This document shows positions 17,169 to 24,882 of a stretch of DNA of 64,000 bases, one piece after another. The notes beneath the pieces were generated by a model. The model worked only from the letters and a program-made list of their open reading frames with translations, was not told where the DNA came from and searched no databases. The position numbers and the translations under genes are program-made. Every line of letters begins with the position of its first letter. The stretch's first letter is position 1. The stretch is from an uncultured Hellea sp. (GTDB lineage: Bacteria > Pseudomonadota > Alphaproteobacteria > Caulobacterales > Maricaulaceae). The stretch is from assembly GCA_938007935.1 (NCBI GenBank), contig CALLMD010000010.1:186001-250000 (forward strand), given 5' to 3'.

Positions 17169-17639
17169 ATGAGAACTTATGATTTTACCCCCCTTTACCG
17201 CTCATTTGTCGGATTTGACCGCATGGCCAATTTAATCGATTCTGCCACCCAACATGCCAGCACAGGAAGTAGTTACCCGCCCTATAATGTCGTGCAACTC
17301 TCTGAAAATGCTTACCGTATTGAACTCGCAGTCGCTGGATTTTCGCAAGCTGACATCGAAATTGAAAGCTATGAAAACGTCTTAACGGTTTCTGGACACA
17401 GAAATAAGGCCGATAATGATGAGGCCGAATATCTTCACCGCGGAATTGCCGAACGCGGGTTTGAGCGCCGTTTTCAATTAGCTGACCACGTTATCGTTGA
17501 AAATGCTGATCTTCAGAACGGACTTTTGGTCATTTCACTAAAACGTGAACTCCCTGAAGCCCTAAAACCTAGGAAAATTGAGATAAATGAACCAAATTTA
17601 ATTCAATCAAAACCTAGTCGTAAGGCAAAAGCTGCCTAA
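17169..17639 (+). CDS. Small heat-shock protein (Hsp20/IbpA type)
   Basis: 156 residues with an alpha-crystallin domain. The N-terminus MRTYDFTPLYRSFVGFDRM and the PPYNVVQLSENAYRIELAVAGFSQADIEIESYENVLTVSG block match IbpA-like class A sHsps. The domain ends with GLLVISLKRELPE, and KPRKIEI supplies the C-terminal I-x-I oligomerisation motif. It should hold unfolding proteins during heat or other stress. The ATG at 17169 is preceded by AGGA nine bases upstream; a TTG at 17148 belongs to the leader. Regulation is probably at two levels, a heat-shock promoter and the ROSE-like hairpin. Confidence 0.93.
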   Translation: MRTYDFTPLYRSFVGFDRMANLIDSATQHASTGSSYPPYNVVQLSENAYRIELAVAGFSQADIEIESYENVLTVSGHRNKADNDEAEYLHRGIAERGFERRFQLADHVIVENADLQNGLLVISLKRELPEALKPRKIEINEPNLIQSKPSRKAKAA

Positions 17640-17661
17640 ATAGACTCTACGCGAGGCATTA

Positions 17662-17702
17662 AATCCACCCTCCTCCCCTGAGGTTTTGGATTAAATTTTT
17701 TG
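17662..17702 (+). terminator. Probable terminator of hsp20
   Basis: AATCCA pairs with TGGATT across an inner CCTC/GAGG stem, followed within a few bases by a run of six T (17697-17702). Confidence 0.45.
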
Positions 17703-17715
17703 CCGCGTATAGAAG

Positions 17716-17761
17716 CGGCGCCATGAGAACGTTCCTCCCCCTCCCTGTTCACATGGCGCCG
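17716..17761. repeat. 10-bp inverted repeat between hsp20 and ketopantoate-reductase-like gene
   Basis: CGGCGCCATG (17716-17725) and CATGGCGCCG (17752-17761) are perfect inverted copies around a 26-base pyrimidine-rich spacer. It lies between convergent genes; a bidirectional terminator-type stem or a protein site are both possible. Confidence 0.6.
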
Positions 17762-17771
17762 TCTTACTATG

Positions 17772-18809
17772 TTAAAGACCCAGCTCTTTGCATAAATCTG
17801 ATCCCGATAATTTTGGCGACATGCCGTCCAAAAAAGCCTGATTTATAAGATTCAAAATCTTCTGATTATAAGGCGCGCTTTGACCTGTTTGTTGTGCCAA
17901 TTTAACGACCTCGCCCTGTAGATAATCAACCTCGCTGCTTCGGCCCATTTCAAGGTCGTCCAACATGGACGAGCGCGCGCTGGCATCAATTTTCACAATC
18001 TTGTTCATTATCATCCCATAAATAAAATTCGGAAGACGCAATATTTTTATCATTTTATCAGCTGAAGCTTTGCCAAAATCAGCTGGTTCAATATTAGCCT
18101 GTCTTACAACTGCCAGTCCTTCTGAAATAATGGCGGCCAAAGCTTTGCGGTAATCGCGCTGCATTAAGCCATCCCTAAGCGTGCCGCCCGTTAATGTATT
18201 TAACGCATTGTTCAAATTCACTAAAAGCTTCCCCCATTGAACGGGTAAAATATCATCATAAATATCCAGCCCCTGTCCTGACTTCGAAAATGCGGCCACA
18301 AGCTCTGCTAATTTTTCATCTCCATTTTCAACGCTTAAATTTCCCTCAGTCCCACAATGAAACCTTCCGGGACCAGTACCAGTTACATTAAAAGGCACGA
18401 CGGCTCCTAAAATTTTATGTTTTGGCATATTTTCTTTCAGGGCGGTTTTGTTGCTCACCCCATTTTGAAAACTAATTATGAGCGCCTGAGCTTTTGCGTT
18501 TTTCCCAATGGTTTGGGCCGCAAGCGGTGTGTCCTGAGATTTTACGGTCACAAGAATGATATCGGCTTCAGAGATAGATTTTGGGTCTAAAGAAAATTCA
18601 AAATCATTAGGTTTGAAATTTAAAGCTGTACGTTCAAAATGGGTAAGCGTAAGACCATTTTCTAAAATTTCTTGTTGGAATCTTTTACGGCCCAAAAAGG
18701 TGACATCACACCCCCCATGAACAAGTTGCCCGCCAAGATAGCTCCCAATTGATCCCGCGCCAAAAATAGCAACTTTCAGAGAATTATTATTTCTTACATA
18801 TTGAGTCAC
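17772..18809 (-). CDS. Ketopantoate reductase family (ApbA/PanE-like) oxidoreductase
   Basis: 345 residues. N-terminal NADP-binding fold LKVAIFGAGSIGSYLGGQLVHGGCDVTFLGRK, then ILVTVKSQDT and SFQNGVSNK, the family's second signature. The C-terminal catalytic domain has VQWGKLLVNLNNALNTLTGG (the Lys is the family's catalytic residue) and ARSSMLDDLEMGRSSEVDYLQGEVVKLAQQTG, with the S-S-M-x-x-D and E-x-D substrate-binding residues. It may make pantoate for coenzyme A, but many paralogues act on other 2-oxo acids and no pan genes are nearby. It stands alone, convergent with hsp20. Confidence 0.87.
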   Translation of the reverse strand: MTQYVRNNNSLKVAIFGAGSIGSYLGGQLVHGGCDVTFLGRKRFQQEILENGLTLTHFERTALNFKPNDFEFSLDPKSISEADIILVTVKSQDTPLAAQTIGKNAKAQALIISFQNGVSNKTALKENMPKHKILGAVVPFNVTGTGPGRFHCGTEGNLSVENGDEKLAELVAAFSKSGQGLDIYDDILPVQWGKLLVNLNNALNTLTGGTLRDGLMQRDYRKALAAIISEGLAVVRQANIEPADFGKASADKMIKILRLPNFIYGMIMNKIVKIDASARSSMLDDLEMGRSSEVDYLQGEVVKLAQQTGQSAPYNQKILNLINQAFLDGMSPKLSGSDLCKELGL

Positions 18810-18993
18810 AATTTTTCTTAGACTGTATAAATATGATTGTCTCCTATTCAGAGCTTGGTTTTTACTTTTAATGCATCTTCGTTTTGAAAATTTTTTAAAT
18901 CAATCCATGGAATAAGGGCCAATTTCAAATTTTTATTCTTTCACAACATTCACCTCCAAACATATATGAATGCCATGCATATAGCCCCCTATC

Positions 18994-19021
18994 TTGACTC
19001 CGTCTTATCTGCGTCCATAAT
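18994..19021 (+). promoter_or_regulatory. Sigma-70-type promoter of the phyH-MBL pair
   Basis: TTGACT (18994-18999) and CATAAT (19016-19021) with a 16-base spacer. The predicted transcript would begin about 20 bases before the phyH start codon. The -10 lies inside the left arm of the palindrome at 19016-19051. Confidence 0.55.
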
Positions 19022-19051
19022 TATGCCTCGCTCGGATGAGGTATAATTATG
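19016..19051. promoter_or_regulatory. 14-bp palindrome covering -10, ribosome site and start codon of phyH
   Basis: CATAATTATGCCTC (19016-19029) and GAGGTATAATTATG (19038-19051) are inverted copies with one G-T position and an 8-base spacer. The right arm contains the Shine-Dalgarno GAGG and ends in the phyH ATG; the left arm contains the -10. It could be a dimeric repressor operator or, if transcribed from further upstream, a translation-blocking hairpin. Confidence 0.75.
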
Positions 19052-20218
19052 GCTTTGGATATTTCGCGCTCTATCGAGGCTTGCGCCGCTCATTACGGCG
19101 ATGAGGCGGAAGCGATGCGCGATTACCTAATTGACGGCCAAGCCCGCGCGCTTGCTCTGCCTAATCGCGGGCCGATAAGATTTGGCGAAGATAAGAAGCT
19201 GCATCCCGATATTATGGCGTCTTATCTTAAGCATGGGTTTTACGTCTTTGAGAACGTGATCACCGCAGAAGAGCTATCCGATATCAAGGATGATTTGAAA
19301 GCCATGCGCGCCAATTTCCCTGTGCATATGGGGGCCGAATTGGATAAGGACGGCAATCCCGCCCTTGGCGTGGGGCACGCCGCGCCGAATTTAGAATGGG
19401 CAAGACCGCTCAGCGATCCTTTGGGCGCGACCCAGATATCCAATGGCCGTCATCCCGTAAAATTATTTGAACCCCGCGCCGCCGATGACGCCCCGCCCGC
19501 CGTGCCGCTTGTTGTGCTTGGGTCTTTGCAATTCTCGCCCGCTTGCCTGCGCACCTATGCCCATCCGCAGCTTTTAAAAATCGCCGAGAGCATTAACGGC
19601 GAAGATTTCGCGCCCTTTAACGAAACGCTTTTTATCAAAGATGCGGGCCTTGGCGCGGCTGTGTCTTGGCACCAAGATGGCGATACCCATTATAATGAAA
19701 ACTTTGATGAGACGGTGCACGGCTTTAATTTCATGGCGCAGGTTTATGGCAGCACCGCCGTTAACGGCGTGTGGGCCGTGCCGGGCTCGCATAAGCTTGG
19801 CCGCGTCGATATTGTTAAATGGGTGGAGGAGGCCGGGAGTGAGCGCCTGCCCGATGCTGTACCGATGATTACCAATCCCGGTGATGTGGTGATATCCAAT
19901 CGCCAGCTTGTCCATGGCTCCTTTGCAAATACGGGCTTTGAGCCGCGCGTGACCGTGAATTTTGGTTTTCATCGCCGCAGCTCTGTTCTTAATGTCAAAG
20001 GGGCGGGGATTCACAGCGAAGCGGTTGTCTATGATGAAGCCTATTTGACCGAGCGCGCCCGCGTCATCGGTCTTGGGATTAATGCCCGCGCCCAGCGCTT
20101 TCCCCATGAGACGCCTTATCACTATCAACCCCTTGCAGGCCGCGAGGAAAACTATATTTGGTCGCCTGAGGTTCAGGCCTCTTTGAAAGATTATAATCTG
20201 AAAGATGTGAGTATTTAA
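19049..20218 (+). CDS. Phytanoyl-CoA dioxygenase (PhyH) family protein
   Basis: 389 residues of the Fe(II)/2-oxoglutarate-dependent PhyH superfamily. The facial triad is visible: H208-x-D210 in SWHQDGDTHY and H289 in RQLVHGSF, with R300 (FEPRVTVNF) to bind 2-oxoglutarate. The N-terminal YLKHGFYVFENVITAEELSDIKDDL segment is the standard fold entry. It likely hydroxylates a small hydrophobic or amino-acid-derived metabolite; the substrate is unknown. The start is fixed by GAGG 7 bases upstream. Only 3 bases separate it from the metallo-beta-lactamase gene, so both are one transcript. Third positions look more GC-rich than in many neighbours. Confidence 0.87.
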   Translation: MALDISRSIEACAAHYGDEAEAMRDYLIDGQARALALPNRGPIRFGEDKKLHPDIMASYLKHGFYVFENVITAEELSDIKDDLKAMRANFPVHMGAELDKDGNPALGVGHAAPNLEWARPLSDPLGATQISNGRHPVKLFEPRAADDAPPAVPLVVLGSLQFSPACLRTYAHPQLLKIAESINGEDFAPFNETLFIKDAGLGAAVSWHQDGDTHYNENFDETVHGFNFMAQVYGSTAVNGVWAVPGSHKLGRVDIVKWVEEAGSERLPDAVPMITNPGDVVISNRQLVHGSFANTGFEPRVTVNFGFHRRSSVLNVKGAGIHSEAVVYDEAYLTERARVIGLGINARAQRFPHETPYHYQPLAGREENYIWSPEVQASLKDYNLKDVSI

Positions 20219-20221
20219 AAC

Positions 20222-21049
20222 ATGACTTTTAAAGTTTTCACGGCCGTCTCTTTGGCGGCTATTTTTGCTTTATCCGCTTGTGGCAGCGAGGCCCCAACAC
20301 AAACAGAAACCAAAACGCCGACAGAGAAAGCGCAAAGCGCGGCGGAAAAGGACTATCCGATTTTGCTGCAAAAGATTGGCGAAGGTGTCTGGGTGCATAC
20401 CTCGACCTATCAATTTCCGGGCGGCAATATTGTGCCCTCTAACGGGCTAGTCGTCGAAGATGGCGAGGGTTTGATTTTAATCGATACGGCGTGGGGCGAA
20501 ATGGCAACGCAAGCTCTCCTTGATAAGCTCAAAACCGAGACGGGCAAAGAGGTCACCAAGCTTGTCATTACCCATCATCATAATGACCGTCTTGCAGGGG
20601 TGGATTTACTCGAGCGTAAAGGGGTAAGCGTCTTTACCCATCCTGATACGCCGAGCCGCTCTGCCGCCAAGAGCACGGCTATTCCGGATACTTCTGTCGC
20701 CGCGCTAAAAGACGCGGGATCGCGGACGAAATCGGGGCCGATTGAAATTGGCTATCCGGGGCCGGGCCACGCCGAAGAGAATTTGGTGGTTTATGTGCCC
20801 GCGGCGAAGATTTTATTTGGCGGCTGTTTCATTCGCGGTAAAGGGCAAAAGGGCCTTGGCAATATTGCCGATGCCAATTTGAAAACTTGGCCAAAGAGCC
20901 TGAACTGGACGAAGCAGACTTATGGCGGCGCGACGCTCGTTGTGCCGGGACATGGGCAAGGCGCGGATATGAGCCTCATTGATCATACTTTGGGATTGCT
21001 GGCCAAAAAGATAAACGCCGATGCCAAAGCCGAGGCCGAAGCTGAATAA
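20222..21049 (+). CDS. Subclass B1-type metallo-beta-lactamase, lipoprotein
   Basis: 275 residues. A lipoprotein signal (FALSACGSE, lipid Cys20) leads to a metallo-beta-lactamase fold. All B1 zinc ligands can be placed: H118, H120 and D122 in THHHNDR, H183 in PGPGHAEENLVVY, C202 in LFGGCFIRG, and H244 in VVPGHG. The Cys ligand with the GGCFI context is specific to subclass B1, whose members hydrolyse penicillins, cephalosporins and carbapenems. Related chromosomal enzymes are known in marine Erythrobacter, so an environmental resident gene is more likely than recent acquisition. Activity is inferred, not shown. It is co-transcribed with the PhyH gene. Confidence 0.88.
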   Translation: MTFKVFTAVSLAAIFALSACGSEAPTQTETKTPTEKAQSAAEKDYPILLQKIGEGVWVHTSTYQFPGGNIVPSNGLVVEDGEGLILIDTAWGEMATQALLDKLKTETGKEVTKLVITHHHNDRLAGVDLLERKGVSVFTHPDTPSRSAAKSTAIPDTSVAALKDAGSRTKSGPIEIGYPGPGHAEENLVVYVPAAKILFGGCFIRGKGQKGLGNIADANLKTWPKSLNWTKQTYGGATLVVPGHGQGADMSLIDHTLGLLAKKINADAKAEAEAE

Positions 21050-21057
21050 AAGAAGAA

Positions 21058-21624
21058 CTAAGTCAGTTTGGAGAGCTTAAGCGCCGCGAGGTCGTCAACA
21101 TCGGTGAGCGTGCGTAATTCGCTCACGCGGCCAAATTTAGCCCGCATATCAGACAAAGTTTGGGCATGTGACCAGCGTATATTATCAAAGGTCTTTGCGG
21201 GTAGCGGCGCTCTCGCCCCCATCAGCCAAAAGCCGCCATCAGAAGCTGGGCCAAAAACAGTGGGGCTGGATTTAAGCACTTGGAAGGCCTGCGCAATATC
21301 ATTGCGAGTGACTTGCGGGCAATCTGTACCAATCACGGCAGTAGGTCCATGTCCGTCAAATACCTGCGCCAGACGCGGAGAAAGTGACCCAGAGACTTGT
21401 GGAATTTGAGGCAGGCCTTCCCATGCAGGCACAGTTCCCATGGCGGCGGGCGGCGTGACAGCCAGCACCGTGTCCCAGCGCGGGTCTTGGACATTTCGGA
21501 TGATGGTGCTCATCATGCGGATATATATGCGCTTGGCATGGACCACGCCAATATCTGCCGCGAGCCGTGTTTTAGCTCGCCCCATAATTGGCGCTTTGGC
21601 CATAATGAAAAGTGTGGGTCTCAT
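21058..21624 (-). CDS. TIGR04282-like glycosyltransferase (DUF2064)
   Basis: 188 residues. The opening LFIMAKAPIMGRAKTRLA and the ALGTDCP-like block VIGTDCPQVTRNDIAQAFQ, followed by VFGPASDGGFWLMG, are the TIGR04282/DUF2064 signatures of a small nucleotidyl/glycosyl-transferase fold. The family name links it to arsenosugar synthesis, but no arsM or radical-SAM arsS gene is nearby, so that role is unsupported here. Its start overlaps the stop of the adjacent TIGR04283-like gene by 4 bases, so the two form a pair that probably acts together. Confidence 0.85.
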   Translation of the reverse strand: MRPTLFIMAKAPIMGRAKTRLAADIGVVHAKRIYIRMMSTIIRNVQDPRWDTVLAVTPPAAMGTVPAWEGLPQIPQVSGSLSPRLAQVFDGHGPTAVIGTDCPQVTRNDIAQAFQVLKSSPTVFGPASDGGFWLMGARAPLPAKTFDNIRWSHAQTLSDMRAKFGRVSELRTLTDVDDLAALKLSKLT

Positions 21625-22298
21625 GAATTATATCGCTTTGCTAAGGTCTCTATATCTTCGCCCCGGCGGTAAGCTTTGAGCAAAGCCAGGTTTTCCCAGC
21701 CCTTCGTCCAAATGCCTTTCTCGGCGTAGCGGGAAACATCCACGCGCATATGCCCCTTAAGCGGGCGGAGTTTATCACGGCCTATGGTCTTGGAGATTTT
21801 ATCAATCAATGCCACATCTTCAAACAAGGCTTGCGGCGGGTAGCCGCCAATCTCCTCATAAACTTTACGGGAAATCAGCAAGCCTTGATCGCCATAAGGT
21901 AGACCCCACCACTGACAGCGCATTGCAACGCCAAAATCCATAATGCGCGGCCAGAGGCCTTTCGCATCAGCGCGGTAGCGAAAATAACCGGCGCTATTGG
22001 GATGGCGGGTCATATGAGCCTCAACAGATTGCCGCCAATTTTCAGGGAGCGCATTATCAGCGTGGAGAAATAAGAGCCAGTCTGCCTCCCCTGCCCAATT
22101 TGCCCCAAGGGCGAGCTGTTGCCCGCGTCCCTTTGCGCCCATGGCGATAATCGCGCCATGCTTGACCGCGCTCGCAATTGTCTCATCTGTTGATCCACAA
22201 TCAGAGACAACAATACGCTCAACCTGCCCCGTAACTTGGCTGAGCACACGCTCAAGGGAGCGGCTTGCATTATATGTCGGTATGATGACGCAAAGCAT
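21621..22298 (-). CDS. TIGR04283-like GT2 glycosyltransferase
   Basis: 225 residues of the GT-A fold: CVIIPTYNASRSLERVL, IVVSDCGSTDETIASA, GRGQQLALGANWAGEADWLLFLHADNALP (with the HADN metal-binding block) and WWGLPYGDQGLLISRKVYEEIGGYP. This is the TIGR04283 pattern, nearly always paired with TIGR04282 as it is here. Donor and acceptor are not known. The gene is first of the two-gene unit; the intrinsic terminator of the upstream secreted-protein gene lies between. Confidence 0.87.
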   Translation of the reverse strand: MLCVIIPTYNASRSLERVLSQVTGQVERIVVSDCGSTDETIASAVKHGAIIAMGAKGRGQQLALGANWAGEADWLLFLHADNALPENWRQSVEAHMTRHPNSAGYFRYRADAKGLWPRIMDFGVAMRCQWWGLPYGDQGLLISRKVYEEIGGYPPQALFEDVALIDKISKTIGRDKLRPLKGHMRVDVSRYAEKGIWTKGWENLALLKAYRRGEDIETLAKRYNS

Positions 22299-22333
22299 GA
22301 GGCTTTAGAGCGCGCTCTTGAGTTTGAGGCAAT

Positions 22334-22359
22334 AAAAAACCCAGTCAAAAGACCGGGTT
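22334..22359 (-). terminator. Intrinsic terminator of the 22382-22756 gene
   Basis: On the minus strand AACCCGGTC and GACTGGGTT form a 9-bp stem with one A-C mismatch and a four-base TTTT loop, followed by a T-run (A-run on plus at 22334-22339). Confidence 0.75.
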
Positions 22360-22381
22360 CTTAAAAACAATTTTGTGAGAT

Positions 22382-22756
22382 TTAATTTGTCTCGTCATTC
22401 ATTTCGACAACGACAGGCTCACTCACAGCCTCAGTTACAGCGTCTGTTAGTTCGACAGGCTCAGCCACAACAGGTTTTGGCGGCGCAGGGACCAATGTAA
22501 TTTTACAGAAAACGCCATTATTCAAAACATCGCCAGAACAGCTATTCACACCCAATTGCTGGCCATCATAAGCTTCGTTATCACGATATTCTTCGGGACG
22601 AATTTGAACGAGACACACAGTTGCGCCTTGAACGTTAAAGATTTCTCCGCCTTCATATTCGCAATCAGCAGCGGATGAAACTTGTGCAAATGCCGGTGCG
22701 GCAAATGCGGCGAGAGTTAATGCAGCAGCGCTAGCCGCTAAACGTATATTTGCCAT
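22382..22756 (-). CDS. Secreted small protein, function unknown
   Basis: 124 residues. A clear signal peptide (LAASAAALTLAAFAAPAFAQ) is followed by a Cys-containing core (DCEYEGGE, ATVCLVQI, NSCSGDVLNNGVFCKITLV; four cysteines that could form two disulfides in the periplasm) and an acidic Val/Glu/Pro-rich tail. I do not recognise the family. It has its own terminator and no operon partner. Confidence 0.75.
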   Translation of the reverse strand: MANIRLAASAAALTLAAFAAPAFAQVSSAADCEYEGGEIFNVQGATVCLVQIRPEEYRDNEAYDGQQLGVNSCSGDVLNNGVFCKITLVPAPPKPVVAEPVELTDAVTEAVSEPVVVEMNDETN

Positions 22757-22855
22757 GGTTACTCCAAAAATTTGACTAAGGCCTTTTATCAGAACCTTTT
22801 TTGCCTAAAAAGCCCTAATAACACAAAAAATGCAGGATTCGGGCCAGATTTCATT

Positions 22856-23458
22856 ATGCCAAAAAGCACACCCGATTTTTTCTTTGAGCGCCAATGTTGC
22901 GGCCCTGTTTGCGGCGTCGATGAAGCCGGGCGAGGTCCGTTGGCTGGGCCCGTCGTGGCCGCAGCGGTCATTTTGGCGCCGGAGAAAACACCGGAAGGTC
23001 TAAATGACAGTAAAATATTGTCTAAAATTAGACGTGAACTGTTACTGAATGAAATTATAAAAAACGCAGATATTGGTATCGGAATCGCTGAACCCGAAGA
23101 AATTGACCGTGCCAATATTTTGGGCGCGAGTCTGATTGCGATGCGGCGCGCTGTTTTAGCCCTGCCCTGCCTGCCCGATAAGGCTTTGATTGATGGTAAT
23201 AAATTACCAGATCTACCCTGTGAGGCCGAGTTCATTATCAAAGGCGATTCCCGAAGCCTCTCCATTGCGGCCGCCTCTATCGTGGCCAAAGTTACCCGTG
23301 ACAAGCTGATGGAGGACGCAGATATACGCTATCCTGGATATTACTTTGCCCAGCATAAAGGCTACGCAACCGAATTACACCGCAACCAAATAGATAAGCT
23401 TGGCCCCTGCCCTATTCATCGCCGTAGCTTTGCGCCCATTAAACTGCTCTACTCTTAG
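22856..23458 (+). CDS. rnhB: Ribonuclease HII
   Basis: 200 residues. Type 2 RNase H, which nicks at ribonucleotides in DNA. The catalytic carboxylates are visible in VDEAGRGPLAGPVVAAA (the D-E pair), ALIDGNKLP (Asp) and the SIAAASIVAKVTRD block (the last Asp); KGYATELHRNQIDKLGPCPIHRRSF is the usual C-terminus. The frame is open from a TTG at 22772, but the ATG at 22856 gives the standard length. The modABC genes follow 1 base later and may be co-transcribed. Confidence 0.95.
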   Translation: MPKSTPDFFFERQCCGPVCGVDEAGRGPLAGPVVAAAVILAPEKTPEGLNDSKILSKIRRELLLNEIIKNADIGIGIAEPEEIDRANILGASLIAMRRAVLALPCLPDKALIDGNKLPDLPCEAEFIIKGDSRSLSIAAASIVAKVTRDKLMEDADIRYPGYYFAQHKGYATELHRNQIDKLGPCPIHRRSFAPIKLLYS

Positions 23459-23459
23459 A

Positions 23460-24209
23460 ATGGCAGTTTCTTTAAAATATATTTGGGTGATATGCGCGGC
23501 CTCGTTGATTTTCGGATGTCAGTCCAAACCAGAGTCTACCGTCACTGTCGCCGTCGCTACAAATTTTTATACCGCCGCCTTAGAGCTAGAAAAACAATTT
23601 GAGACCCAATCCGCGGTAGATATATCCATCGCCTCTGGTTCAACGGGTCAGCTTTATGCACAGATTAAAAACGGCGCGCCGCATGACATTTTTTTAGCCG
23701 CAGATCAAACACGACCAAAAAAATTAATCGAAGACGGGTTTGCACAAGACCGCTTTACATATGCCTTGGGGCAGCTCGTGCTATGGGGCGCAACGCAAGA
23801 AACGCCAAATTTGGCCATGCTTACTAAGAGTGATTACCGCCATCTGGCTATCGCAAATCCTAAGCTCGCCCCTTATGGTTTGGCCGCCCAAGACGTTATA
23901 TCCGATTTAAATCTTTCGGATAAAATCGTGATGGGCGAAAATATTGGACAGACATTTAGCCTGATTGAAACAGGGAATGCTGAATTTGGCTTCATATCAC
24001 TTTCACAAATCATCACTAAAGATAATCAAATTTCGGGAGGGCATTGGATCATCCCTGATGAGCTTTACACCCCAATTACCCAAGACGCTGTTCTCTTAAA
24101 ACGCGGCTTTGATAACCCCGCCGCCAAAGCCTTTTATGAATTTTTGAAATCTGAGACAGCACGCGACATTATCAAAGAGGCAGGATATAAACTTCCCGAT
24201 GGGACCTAA
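23460..24209 (+). CDS. modA: Molybdate ABC transporter substrate-binding lipoprotein
   Basis: About 249 residues. A lipoprotein signal (ICAASLIFGCQS) anchors a periplasmic-binding protein with the ModA pattern: VAVATNFYTAALELEKQFE, ISIASGSTGQLYAQIKNGAPHDIFLAAD, LAIANPKLAPYGLAAQDV, MGENIGQTFSLIETGNAEFGFISLSQI. SGSTG and the later Tyr/Ala region form the oxyanion pocket. It delivers molybdate (or tungstate) to ModBC. The ATG at 23460 lies just after the rnhB stop; the frame extends further upstream inside rnhB. It overlaps modB by 11 bases. Confidence 0.93.
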   Translation: MAVSLKYIWVICAASLIFGCQSKPESTVTVAVATNFYTAALELEKQFETQSAVDISIASGSTGQLYAQIKNGAPHDIFLAADQTRPKKLIEDGFAQDRFTYALGQLVLWGATQETPNLAMLTKSDYRHLAIANPKLAPYGLAAQDVISDLNLSDKIVMGENIGQTFSLIETGNAEFGFISLSQIITKDNQISGGHWIIPDELYTPITQDAVLLKRGFDNPAAKAFYEFLKSETARDIIKEAGYKLPDGT

Positions 24210-24882
24210 CCTCACAGATTTTGGGCCGCTTTGGCTGAGTATAAAATTGGCGCTTATTGTGACGCTAATATTGCTCGCCCTTGGCACGCCCTTGGCTTGG
24301 TGGCTGTCACAAACACGGTCCCGTCTTAAGCCTGTTATCGAAGCAATGACAGCGCTTCCGCTAGTGCTGCCGCCTACAGTTCTTGGGTTTTATTTTTTAA
24401 TCCTGTTCAATCCACAATCTTTTCTCGGAAAATCATGGATTAAGATCACCGGCGAGACGCTCTCATTTTCATTTTCAGGGCTCGTCATTGCCTCAGTCAT
24501 TTACTCGCTACCCTTTATGGTTCAGCCCCTACAAACAGCTTTTGAAAGCATTAAGCGCGAGACATTAGACGCAGCCTCTATTTTACGCGCAGGCCCTATA
24601 GATCGATTTATGAGCGTCGTGGCGCCTTTATCACTTCGCGGTTTTGTAACCGCTTGCGTGCTAAGCTTTGCGCATACGCTTGGTGAATTTGGCATTGTTT
24701 TAATGGTGGGCGGGAATATCCCAGGTCAAACTAAACTCGTCTCGATTGCGATTTACGAACATGTTGAAACCTTACAATATGCTCAAGCCCATAAGTTATC
24801 TTTGACACTTATCTGTTTCGCTTTTGCGGCTCTGCTCTGTGTTTATATTTTCAATCGTCGTCATCCGGTTAAAATCGGATGA
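24199..24882 (+). CDS. modB: Molybdate ABC transporter permease
   Basis: 227 residues with about five to six membrane helices. The inner-membrane channel of the molybdate importer shows LPLVLPPTVLGFYFLILF and the EAA-like loop TLDAASILRAGPIDRFMSVVAPLSLRGFVTACVLSFAHTLGEFGIVLMVGGNIPG, which is nearly invariant in ModB. It overlaps modA by 11 bases and modC by an ATGA, so the three are translated as one unit. Confidence 0.94.
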   Translation: MGPNLTDFGPLWLSIKLALIVTLILLALGTPLAWWLSQTRSRLKPVIEAMTALPLVLPPTVLGFYFLILFNPQSFLGKSWIKITGETLSFSFSGLVIASVIYSLPFMVQPLQTAFESIKRETLDAASILRAGPIDRFMSVVAPLSLRGFVTACVLSFAHTLGEFGIVLMVGGNIPGQTKLVSIAIYEHVETLQYAQAHKLSLTLICFAFAALLCVYIFNRRHPVKIG

